Shown in pieces: positions 57,240 to 64,000 of a DNA stretch of 64,000 nucleotides. Position 1 is the stretch's first letter. Every line of letters starts with the position of its first letter. This DNA comes from an uncultured Clostridia bacterium (lineage in GTDB: Bacteria > Bacillota > Clostridia > Oscillospirales > Acutalibacteraceae), in the NCBI GenBank assembly GCA_945787805.1, contig CALZID010000006.1, forward strand, positions 51,508 through 115,507, in the 5' to 3' direction. Below the pieces are notes generated by a model. It did not search any database and was not told where the DNA came from. It saw only the letters and a list, made by a program, of their open reading frames with translations. A program made the translations under genes and the position numbers.

Positions 57240-59562
57240 AGTACATGAGCTTGCAAAAGATTTTGATATTCAAAGCAAGTATGTTATAGAAAACCTTTCA
57301 AAGCACTTTGAAGGTGAAAAGAAGTCGCAAACTGCTCTTGAAGAAAAAGAGTTGGACTTTCTTTTTGATATAATCACAAAGGAAAATTCGGTTGAAAGCT
57401 TTGACGCATATTTCAATGCGGTTCCGAAAGAAAAGCCAAAGGCCGAAAAGAAAGAAGCCCCTGCAAAAACAGACAAAACTCCGGCAAAGCCGAAAAAAGA
57501 TGCTGTTGCTCCTGCAAAGCCTGTTGCAGAGCCGCCTAAAAAGAAAGAAAAAGACCAAAATAAGCCGATGCAGGCCCGTACAAAGGGTGAAAAGCGTACA
57601 ATCGACACAAGAGCTAATTCTTTCGACGCTGAAAAATATAACGAGAAATATGAAAACATTGCTCCTGCAAACACTCATAATACAGATAATATGGTTAAAA
57701 AGCAGAAGCTGAAACAGAAAAGCCAGCAATACCGCAAGCAAGGTATGAGAAGCGGCAAGAAAGAAACAGAGGCAGAAAGACTTCAAAGAATTGCCGCTGA
57801 AAGAGCTAAAAAACCGCCGGTTATCACAGTCGGCGACGAAATCACGGTAGGCGAGCTTGCCTCCCGTCTTAAAATGACAGCGGCAGAAGTCATCAAAAAG
57901 CTTTTTGCTCTCGGTATGATGGCAACAGTCAATGAAGTTATTGACTTCGATACTGCCGAAATCGTAGCAACAGAACTGGGTGCTAAGGTCAACCGTGAAG
58001 TTGTTGTTACAATTGAAGAAAGAATTATTGACGACTCGGAAGACGATGAAGAAAACCTTGTTACCCGTGACCCCGTTGTTGTTGTTATGGGCCATGTTGA
58101 CCACGGTAAAACTTCACTTCTTGACGCTATTAAAAACTCAAATGTTACCGCAACGGAAGCCGGCGGTATTACTCAGCACATCGGTGCTTACAGAGTAAAC
58201 CTTAACGGTCAGTACATCACATTCCTTGACACTCCCGGTCACGCCGCATTTACTTCTATGCGTGCCCGCGGCGCTCAGGCTACAGACGTTGCAATTCTTG
58301 TTGTTGCCGCCGATGACGGCATTATGCCACAGACAATTGAGGCGATTAACCACGCAAAAGCAGCCGAAGTTGACATTATTGTTGCTATCAACAAAATGGA
58401 TAAACCCGGTGTAACTGTTGACAAAATTATGCAACAACTTACCGAGCACGGACTTGTTCCCGAAGAATGGGGCGGTGATATTATCTGTGTTCCCGTTTCT
58501 GCAAAGACACATATGAATATTGACAAGCTTCTTGAAAATGTTCTTCTCACCGCAGAAATGAGAGAGCTTAAAGCTAATCCTAACAGAGCGGCAAAGGGTA
58601 TCGTTATTGAAGCTCGTCTTGACAAAGGTAAAGGCCCTGTTGCCACACTTCTCGTTCAAAACGGCACGCTTCATTCAGGTGACATTGTTGTTGCCGGAAC
58701 AGCGGTCGGCCGTGTTCGTGTTATGGTTGACGATAAACACAAAAAGCTCAATGAAGCAGGCCCTTCGGTTCCCGTTGAAATTATGGGACTTGATGAAGTT
58801 CCGCAGTCAGGCGATGTGTTCAATGCGGTTTCTGACGAAAAGCTTGCCCGTGAGCTTGTTGAAAAGAGAAAGCAAGAAAAGAAAGAAGAACAGTTCAATC
58901 AATATCAAAAGGTTACTCTTGACAACCTGTTCTCATCAATCAACGCCGGTAAAATCAAAACTCTCAACATTATTGTTAAGGCGGATGTTCAGGGCTCGGT
59001 TGAAGCAGTTAAGCAAAATCTTGAAAAGCTCTCTAACGAAGAAGTTGCGGTTAAGGTTATTCACGGCGGTGTGGGTGCAGTAAGCGAATCCGATATTATG
59101 CTTGCCAACGCTTCAAATGCTATTATAGTAGGCTTCAATGTCCGTCCCGACCCGGTTGCCGCTGAAATTGCAGAGCGTGACGGTGTTGATATGAGAATGT
59201 ATCGTATCATCTATGACTGTATCGAAGAAATCGAAGACGCTATGAAGGGTATGCTTGCGCCTAAATTCCGTGAAGTGATGCTCGGCCGTGTTGAGGTTCG
59301 TAGTGTATTCAAGCTTTCTTCAGCCGGTATGGTTGCAGGCAGCTATGTTCAAAACGGTAAAGTTACAAGAAACGCACAAATTCGTGTTGTCCGTGACGGT
59401 ATTGTTATTGCCGAAGACTCTATTTCATCACTTAAACGATTTAAGGATGATGTTAAAGAAGTGGCTTCGGGTTATGAATGCGGTATCGGTCTTAACAAGT
59501 TTAACGATGTTAAAGAAGGCGACATTTTTGAAGCGTTCATTATGGAGGAATATAGAGACTGA
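57223..59562 (+). CDS. infB: Translation initiation factor IF-2
   Basis: 779 aa. An IF2N helix (about 1-55), a long Lys/Ala/Pro-rich linker (about 65-190), a second IF2N (about 200-255), then the GTPase: G1 GHVDHGKT at 290-297, G3 DTPGHAAF, G4 NKMD and G5 SAK. Beta-barrel and C-terminal domains follow, the last binding fMet-tRNA. It brings initiator tRNA to the 30S subunit. ATG at 57223 is chosen because GGGAGG is 8 nt upstream; an ATG at 57217 is only 2 nt from it. rbfA follows with a 1-nt overlap. Confidence 0.97.
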   Translation: MTKKYKVHELAKDFDIQSKYVIENLSKHFEGEKKSQTALEEKELDFLFDIITKENSVESFDAYFNAVPKEKPKAEKKEAPAKTDKTPAKPKKDAVAPAKPVAEPPKKKEKDQNKPMQARTKGEKRTIDTRANSFDAEKYNEKYENIAPANTHNTDNMVKKQKLKQKSQQYRKQGMRSGKKETEAERLQRIAAERAKKPPVITVGDEITVGELASRLKMTAAEVIKKLFALGMMATVNEVIDFDTAEIVATELGAKVNREVVVTIEERIIDDSEDDEENLVTRDPVVVVMGHVDHGKTSLLDAIKNSNVTATEAGGITQHIGAYRVNLNGQYITFLDTPGHAAFTSMRARGAQATDVAILVVAADDGIMPQTIEAINHAKAAEVDIIVAINKMDKPGVTVDKIMQQLTEHGLVPEEWGGDIICVPVSAKTHMNIDKLLENVLLTAEMRELKANPNRAAKGIVIEARLDKGKGPVATLLVQNGTLHSGDIVVAGTAVGRVRVMVDDKHKKLNEAGPSVPVEIMGLDEVPQSGDVFNAVSDEKLARELVEKRKQEKKEEQFNQYQKVTLDNLFSSINAGKIKTLNIIVKADVQGSVEAVKQNLEKLSNEEVAVKVIHGGVGAVSESDIMLANASNAIIVGFNVRPDPVAAEIAERDGVDMRMYRIIYDCIEEIEDAMKGMLAPKFREVMLGRVEVRSVFKLSSAGMVAGSYVQNGKVTRNAQIRVVRDGIVIAEDSISSLKRFKDDVKEVASGYECGIGLNKFNDVKEGDIFEAFIMEEYRD

Positions 59563-59903
59563 TGGCAGGATACAGAACTGACAGAGTTGCAGAAGATATA
59601 AAGCGTGAAATTGTAGCTGTTATCCGTGAGCTCAAAGACCCGAGAGTGAAAGATAAAATTCTCACTGTTGTTCGTGTTGAGGTTTCCTCCGACTTGTCTT
59701 ATGCAAAGGTTTATGTCAGCTCGATGAGCGGCATTGCCGATGCAAAAGAAGCGGTTAAGGGGTTAACAAGCGCAACCGGGCTTATCAGGCGTGAAGTCGG
59801 CAATAAGCTTCATCTTCGCAAAACTCCCGAGCTCAAATTCATCGCTGATGATTCAATTGAGCACGGTATGGAAATATTTAAGAAAATCGAAAAGGATTTA
59901 TAA
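59562..59903 (+). CDS. rbfA: Ribosome-binding factor A
   Basis: 113 aa, normal RbfA length. It is a KH-like protein that binds immature 30S subunits near helix 1 of 16S rRNA. It shows YRTDRVAEDIKREIVAVI at the start (RVAEDIKREI near 6-15), LKDPRV (about 23-28), and RTPEL-like KTPELKFIADDSIEHG (about 87-102). The ATG overlaps the infB stop as TGATG. It is one of the conserved members of this operon. Confidence 0.96.
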   Translation: MAGYRTDRVAEDIKREIVAVIRELKDPRVKDKILTVVRVEVSSDLSYAKVYVSSMSGIADAKEAVKGLTSATGLIRREVGNKLHLRKTPELKFIADDSIEHGMEIFKKIEKDL

Positions 59904-59930
59904 TGAGTTTTAACTCTATGAGGGTGTAAA

Positions 59931-60881
59931 ATGGTAAAAATTGATGTAAAAGAGTGCGCGGCTCTTTTAAAGGAATTTGATAATTATCTTATTCTCACTC
60001 ACCGAAATCCCGACGGTGACACTCTGGGCAGTGCTTTTGCGCTGCACCGTGCACTGTCAAGGCTTAATAAAAAATCAACGGTACGCTGCATTGACACTAT
60101 TCCCCCAAAATATTCTTATCTTTGGAACGGTATTCACAACGACGATATAGAATATGACAAAATCATTGCAGTTGATGTTGCCGACCGTAAGCTTCTCGGT
60201 GAAGCTTTTGACGAGTTATACGGTGACAAGGTGTTTTTGTGTATTGACCACCATTTGTCCAATCGGGAATATGCTCAACATCTTCTTTTAGAAGACAGAG
60301 CGGCGGCGGCAGTTATAATCTATGAAATAATCTGTGAATTAGGCGTTGAAATCACTCCCGAAATCGCAAACTGTGTTTATACGGGTCTTGCTACCGACAC
60401 GGGTTGCTTTATGTTTTCAAACACAACTCCCACAGTGCACAGAATTGCGGCAGATGTTATGGACAAAGGCGCTGATTATACTTTTATCAACCGTCTTATG
60501 TTTGAAACAAAAACCTTGTCATATTTAAAACTGGAACAGTTAGCAGTATCGTCAATCGAAACTCATTTTGACGGTGAATGTGCTATTATGACAATCACTC
60601 AGGATATGTTCAAAAAAAGCGGCTCCGACGAAAGCGAATGTGACGGTATTGCGGGGCTTCCCCGTAAAATTGAGGGTGTGAAAATTGCGGTTACAATTCG
60701 TGAACGGCTTGACGGAAGCTATAAGGTTTCACTTAGAACCGTTGAGCCATACGACGCGGCAAAAATCTGCGCCCATTTCGGCGGCGGCGGACATCACGCT
60801 GCGGCAGGCTGTGATTTTAACTGTTCAATTGACGAGATTAAGTCGTCATTACTTAAAGCTATAAAGGAAGAACTTGAATGA
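59931..60881 (+). CDS. nrnA: DHH-family nanoRNase / pAp phosphatase
   Basis: 316 aa, DHH-DHHA1 phosphoesterase of the NrnA type. It degrades very short RNAs and can dephosphorylate pAp. Motifs: LTHRNPDGDTLGS (about 22-34), IAVDVAD (about 76-82), IDHHLSNR (about 102-109), and the DHHA1 motif HFGGGGHHAAAGC near 280-292. GAGGGTGTAAA precedes the ATG. The position between rbfA and truB is typical of Firmicutes. Its stop overlaps truB by 4 nt (ATGA). Confidence 0.93.
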   Translation: MVKIDVKECAALLKEFDNYLILTHRNPDGDTLGSAFALHRALSRLNKKSTVRCIDTIPPKYSYLWNGIHNDDIEYDKIIAVDVADRKLLGEAFDELYGDKVFLCIDHHLSNREYAQHLLLEDRAAAAVIIYEIICELGVEITPEIANCVYTGLATDTGCFMFSNTTPTVHRIAADVMDKGADYTFINRLMFETKTLSYLKLEQLAVSSIETHFDGECAIMTITQDMFKKSGSDESECDGIAGLPRKIEGVKIAVTIRERLDGSYKVSLRTVEPYDAAKICAHFGGGGHHAAAGCDFNCSIDEIKSSLLKAIKEELE

Positions 60882-61771
60882 CGGGTATAATTTGTCTTGA
60901 CAAGCCAAAGGGTATGTCATCGTTTATGGCAGTGAAGCGTGCTTCCCGCCTGCTCGGAGTTAAAAAGGCGGGACATACAGGCACTCTTGACCCGATGGCA
61001 ACGGGCGTGCTGGTAATTATGCTCGGTCACTCAACCCGTTTTATCGAGCTTTTGCCCGAGCACAAGAAAAGCTACATTGCAAGAGTAAAATTAGGGGTTA
61101 CTACAGACACCCTTGATATTACGGGAGAAGTTTTGACACAGTCCCCCGTTAATGTTACAAAAGAGCAGTTGTTATCTGCGGCAGAAAAGTTTAAGGGTGA
61201 AATTTTGCAGACTCCCCCAATGTATTCGGCACTCAAAAAAGACGGTGAGCGTCTTTATGATTTGGCTCGAAAAGGCATTGAGATTGAGCGAGAAAGCCGA
61301 AAAATCACCGTCGAAAAATTAGAGATTTATGATTTTGACGGTACTGATTTCACTATGAATGTCACCTGCTCTGCGGGTACATATATCCGTTCTCTTTGCG
61401 ACGATATAGGCAAAGAGTTAGGCTGTGGAGCAGTTATGACCGAGCTCAGACGCACAGGTGCAAACGGATTTTCAATTGAAAACTCGGTTACACTTGAAAA
61501 ATTAGAAGCTCTTGTTAATGAGAACAATGCGGAAAGTGTGTTTATTTCCCTTGAGTCTGCGCTTATGAGCTATGGGGAGATTACCGTCACCAAACCGCAG
61601 GCAAACCGTTTTCACAACGGCGGTGCGCTGTCTTATGAAAGATTACACGGGAATTACCCCGTCGGCATTTACCGTGTTTATTCCCCTGAAAGACAATTTT
61701 TAGGATTGGGTGAAATATCAATAGAAAAGGGAGACCTTAAAGTCAGGAGAGTGCTTGTTTCTGATGAATAA
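60878..61771 (+). CDS. truB: tRNA pseudouridine(55) synthase
   Basis: 297 aa. It isomerises U55 to pseudouridine in the T loop of tRNAs. The catalytic Asp lies in GHTGTLDPMATGVL (Asp about residue 38); LDKPKGMSS (about 6-14), PPMYSALKKDGERLYDLAR (about 112-130) and AGTYIRSLCDDIG (about 165-177) are conserved. A C-terminal PUA-like region (about 230-297) is present. The start overlaps nrnA as ATGA, and the end overlaps ribF by 8 nt. Confidence 0.96.
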   Translation: MTGIICLDKPKGMSSFMAVKRASRLLGVKKAGHTGTLDPMATGVLVIMLGHSTRFIELLPEHKKSYIARVKLGVTTDTLDITGEVLTQSPVNVTKEQLLSAAEKFKGEILQTPPMYSALKKDGERLYDLARKGIEIERESRKITVEKLEIYDFDGTDFTMNVTCSAGTYIRSLCDDIGKELGCGAVMTELRRTGANGFSIENSVTLEKLEALVNENNAESVFISLESALMSYGEITVTKPQANRFHNGGALSYERLHGNYPVGIYRVYSPERQFLGLGEISIEKGDLKVRRVLVSDE

Positions 61772-62648
61772 AATTGCATTAGCTCTGGGTACCTTTGACG
61801 GATTGCACAGAGGTCATATAAATGTATTAAATACAACAAAGAAATTTGCTTTTAACGGGCTTGTTCCGTCGGTGCTTCTTTTTGACTGCCACCCGTTGGT
61901 TGCGGTTAAGGGCTTTGCACCCCCCATGCTTATAACGCAAGAAGACAAGGAAAATTTTATCAAGAAAATGGGACTTTTGCCCATTCCCATCAGTTTTGAC
62001 GAAATAAAAAATCTTTCACCCGAAGAATTTGTCAAAAACATTCTTTGCGACAAGCTTAATGTCAGTGCGGTTGTCAGCGGTGATAATTTTCATTTCGGCA
62101 AAAACGGACAGGGTAACAGTGAAATTTTAGAAGAGCTTTGCGAAAAGTATGATATAATATATAAAAAAGCAGAAAATGTTTCATACGGTGACAAATTGAT
62201 TAGTTCAACACGCATTAGAAACGCTCTCGAAAACGGAGATGTTGAATCTGCCAACGAAATGCTCGGCAGAAAATTCTCTTATGATTTTCTCGTTGTTGAG
62301 GGCAATAAAATCGGCAAGAAATACTTTGGATTTCCAACAATAAATCAGCATTTTCCCGTTGGATTTATAAATCTTAAATACGGTGTTTATGCTTCCCAGT
62401 CAACCGTTGACGGAAAAGTATATCCGTCGGTGACAAACTTTGGTTGCCACCCCACAATCGGCGGCGACCAGGTGCTCTCCGAAACTTGCATTTTAGGTTT
62501 TGACGGTGACCTTTATAACCAAAGAATTAAAGTTGAGTTGCTCTCATTCGTTCGTGGGGAAAAGAAATTCGACTCTAAAGAAGAACTGAAAGAGCAAATT
62601 GAAAAAGACAGTAAATCAGCTGTTGAGATTTTCAACAGTAAAAAATAA
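61764..62648 (+). CDS. ribF: Bifunctional riboflavin kinase / FAD synthetase
   Basis: 294 aa, two domains. The N-terminal FAD synthetase nucleotidyltransferase (about 1-160) has LGTFDGLHRGH (about 8-18) and ISSTRIRNAL (about 150-159). The C-terminal flavokinase (about 170-290) has FGFPTINQHFP, and TNFGCHPTIGG. It makes FMN and then FAD from riboflavin. ATG at 61764 gives the family-typical MNKIALALGTFDG start; a TTG at 61755 is closer to AGGAG and cannot be excluded. It is the last gene of the nusA-infB operon. Confidence 0.94.
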   Translation: MNKIALALGTFDGLHRGHINVLNTTKKFAFNGLVPSVLLFDCHPLVAVKGFAPPMLITQEDKENFIKKMGLLPIPISFDEIKNLSPEEFVKNILCDKLNVSAVVSGDNFHFGKNGQGNSEILEELCEKYDIIYKKAENVSYGDKLISSTRIRNALENGDVESANEMLGRKFSYDFLVVEGNKIGKKYFGFPTINQHFPVGFINLKYGVYASQSTVDGKVYPSVTNFGCHPTIGGDQVLSETCILGFDGDLYNQRIKVELLSFVRGEKKFDSKEELKEQIEKDSKSAVEIFNSKK

Positions 62649-62675
62649 AATTTATTATTGAAAGGGACGATTTTT

Positions 62676-63884
62676 ATGACAAACTTTTACAAAGCATATT
62701 GCAGAGTTTTTCAAAAAGTGATGTTCATTGCCGAATGTTTTATGCCATGGGGTGAGCCGTTTATGCTCACAGGCCCGGGCAGTATCAGAAAGCTTCCGAG
62801 CCTTATCAAAGAAAAGGGACTTTCAAAGGTTCTCATTGTTACCGATAAGGGACTTACTTCACTTGGTCTTTTAAACTCTCTTTATGAAGAAATGGACAAA
62901 GCGGGAGTCGGATATGTTGTATATGACGGCACTCAGCCCAACCCCACAATCGAAAACATTGAAGAAGCAAAAGATATGTATAATCAAAACGGTTGTCAGG
63001 GCATTATCGCATTCGGCGGCGGCTCACCAATGGACTGTGCAAAGATTGCAGCCGCAAGAGTTGTAAAACCCAATCAGCCTGTTGAAAAAATGCGCGGACT
63101 TATGAAAATTCTTCGTCCGCTTCCACCGTTCTTTGCAGTTCCCACAACTGCGGGTACAGGTTCGGAGTGTACACTTGCAGCAGTTGTTTCCAACTCAAAG
63201 ACACACGAAAAAAATGCTTGTAACGACCCATTCCTTCGTCCGAGATATGCAGTATTTGACCCTGAGCTTACAGTTGGTCTTCCGCCGCATATCACATCAA
63301 CAACAGGTATGGACGCACTCACACACGCCGTTGAAGCTTACATAGGCAAATCAAATGTTAAATCAACTATTGCTTATGCCGAAAAGGCTACAAAGATGAT
63401 TTTTGAAAATCTTGAAACCGCTTATAATGACGGTAAAAATATTGAAGCAAGAAACAATATGCTTTTAGCTTCTTACTATGCAGGTATGGCATTTACCCGT
63501 GCTTATGTAGGCTATGTTCACGCCGTAGCGCACAATCTTGGCGGTCAATACGGTATTCCCCACGGACTTGCAAATGCAATAATTCTTCCCGTAATGCTTG
63601 AATCATACGGCAGTGCGGTTTATGAACCCCTTGCCCGTCTTGCCGATATCGTTGGCATTGCAGGTGACAGCGAAGAAGCAAAAGCAAAGGCATTTATCGC
63701 AGAAATCTATGCTATGAACGAAAGAATGAATATTCCGAAGGGCTTCGCACAGATTCAGGAAAAGGATATTCCGATTATCGTTGAGCGTGCGCTCAAAGAA
63801 GGTAATCCGCTTTATCCCGTACCCGTAATCTATGGCGAAGAAGAAATGACCGCAATCGTAAAATCACTTATGATTGCTGAATAA
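62676..63884 (+). CDS. Iron-dependent alcohol dehydrogenase (group III)
   Basis: 402 aa Fe-ADH family enzyme. It interconverts alcohols and aldehydes with NAD(P)H in the cytoplasm. The NAD loop region GGGSPMDCAK (about 106-115), PTTAGTGSE (about 150-158), and iron-binding residues in TTGMDALTHAVEAY (Asp and His, about 208-221) and YVHAVAHNLGGQYGIPHG (His residues, about 281-298) are intact. ATG at 62676 follows AAAGGGACG; an ATG at 62658 in frame lacks a site. It could be butanol-, ethanol- or propanediol-type; substrate unknown. Monocistronic, with a terminator. Confidence 0.93.
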   Translation: MTNFYKAYCRVFQKVMFIAECFMPWGEPFMLTGPGSIRKLPSLIKEKGLSKVLIVTDKGLTSLGLLNSLYEEMDKAGVGYVVYDGTQPNPTIENIEEAKDMYNQNGCQGIIAFGGGSPMDCAKIAAARVVKPNQPVEKMRGLMKILRPLPPFFAVPTTAGTGSECTLAAVVSNSKTHEKNACNDPFLRPRYAVFDPELTVGLPPHITSTTGMDALTHAVEAYIGKSNVKSTIAYAEKATKMIFENLETAYNDGKNIEARNNMLLASYYAGMAFTRAYVGYVHAVAHNLGGQYGIPHGLANAIILPVMLESYGSAVYEPLARLADIVGIAGDSEEAKAKAFIAEIYAMNERMNIPKGFAQIQEKDIPIIVERALKEGNPLYPVPVIYGEEEMTAIVKSLMIAE

Positions 63885-63897
63885 TTAGAAAAAGTTT

Positions 63898-63936
63898 AAG
63901 GGGCTGTAAAAACGAAAGTTTTTACAGCCCCTTTTT
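63898..63936 (+). terminator. GGCTGTAAA-type terminator (copy 5)
   Basis: Stem AAGGGGCTGTAAAAAC / GTTTTTACAGCCCCTT closed by a GAAA loop and followed by T. Oriented for the plus-strand alcohol dehydrogenase gene. Confidence 0.88.
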
Positions 63937-64000
63937 GGGGTTAGGAAAAATGCGTAGAATGGACAAACTGAGCGATAACAAGGCTTTTGCCTTGTTATCG
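63937..64000 (+). repeat. Multi-hairpin palindromic repeat, copy 2 (cut by the window end)
   Basis: Reverse complement of the block at about 23093-23158, nearly identical: GGGGTTAGG, TGCGTAGAATGG, ACAAACTGAGCGATAACAAGG and the 12-bp hairpin ending at 64000. As in copy 1 it directly follows a GGCTGTAAA terminator. The distal part lies beyond the window. Confidence 0.85.

Noticed and set aside
57298-58104. Long open frame antisense to infB
   Set aside because: It lies wholly inside infB on the opposite strand, has Cys/Phe-rich composition from reading the Lys/Ala/Glu-rich linker backwards, and lacks a ribosome binding site.
1-64000. tRNA, rRNA, tmRNA, SRP RNA or RNase P RNA genes
   Set aside because: No T-loop GTTCGANNC plus CCA-type ends or other hallmark segments were recognised on either strand by reading; a covariance-model scan would settle this.

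Overview
The window looks like chromosome of an anaerobic, endospore-forming, low-to-moderate GC Firmicute of the class Clostridia, probably an Oscillospiraceae/Ruminococcaceae-type gut bacterium. The evidence is: Clostridia-type gene order (rimP-nusA-ylxR-ylxQ-infB-rbfA-nrnA-truB-ribF); dipicolinate synthase genes dpaAB behind a sigma-K-like promoter; a dockerin-bearing secreted transglutaminase; strong GGAGG-type ribosome binding sites; sigma-A promoters of TTGACA-17-TATAAT form; and an Mrp/Mbh-like ion-pumping membrane module with no aerobic respiratory genes nearby. No tRNA, rRNA, CRISPR array or complete prophage was seen.

Layout. 1-7.7 kb: the distal part of an operon for an Mrp/Mbh-type antiporter module, with four large NuoL/M/N-like subunits in a row; its start lies upstream of the window. 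7.7-11.3 kb: asnA, asnS (convergent) and a cysteine synthase-like enzyme. 11.3-14.4 kb: a secreted, C-terminally anchored alpha/beta hydrolase and an S1-domain RNA-binding protein. 14.5-19.3 kb: a housekeeping operon (DUF951, prfA, tsaC, a REP-associated transposase, coaE, M18 aminopeptidase). 19.3-20.8 kb: dpaAB. 20.9-22.9 kb: murC-ung. 23.2-27.3 kb: potABCD polyamine importer. 27.3-29.4 kb: a GDPD-like protein, then a cobalamin riboswitch controlling a DUF4430 lipoprotein and an ECF S-component. 29.4-31.4 kb: dockerin-transglutaminase and nrdR. 31.4-35.0 kb: a circularly permuted ATP-grasp / alpha-E / transglutaminase / TIM-barrel operon. 35.2-38.9 kb: an Old-Yellow-Enzyme-type reductase, an XRE regulator divergent from a TM2 protein, and a YbaK-like deacylase. 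38.9-47.9 kb: a complete myo-inositol degradation operon (iolJ-C-B-D-E-A-G in transcription order) carrying a second REP transposase and four identical REP repeats. 48-49.5 kb: a two-gene DUF5058 membrane pair. 49.7-51.6 kb: an SH3/C39-like secreted protein and a HAD phosphatase. 51.6-53.8 kb: a solitary lysis cassette (sigma-region-4-like regulator, small protein, GH25 lysozyme, XhlA-like protein, holin) behind a sigma-A promoter with an overlapping LexA-type box. 53.8-54.5 kb: a secreted anchored protein. 54.7-62.6 kb: the nusA-infB translation operon. 62.7-63.9 kb: an iron-dependent alcohol dehydrogenase, then a terminator and a dispersed palindromic repeat.

Most noteworthy are: (1) the DNA-damage-type promoter on a stand-alone holin/endolysin cassette without phage structural genes; (2) two REP-associated transposase genes, each knitted into a host operon and each carrying its own REP-like GTAG-hairpin sequence inside its reading frame at the same place just after the HUH motif; (3) the cobalamin riboswitch / DUF4430 lipoprotein / ECF S-component unit; (4) the uncharacterised ATP-grasp/alpha-E/transglutaminase operon; and (5) a stereotyped GGCTGTAAA...GAAA...TTTACAGCC terminator used after five unrelated genes, twice fused to a longer palindromic repeat.
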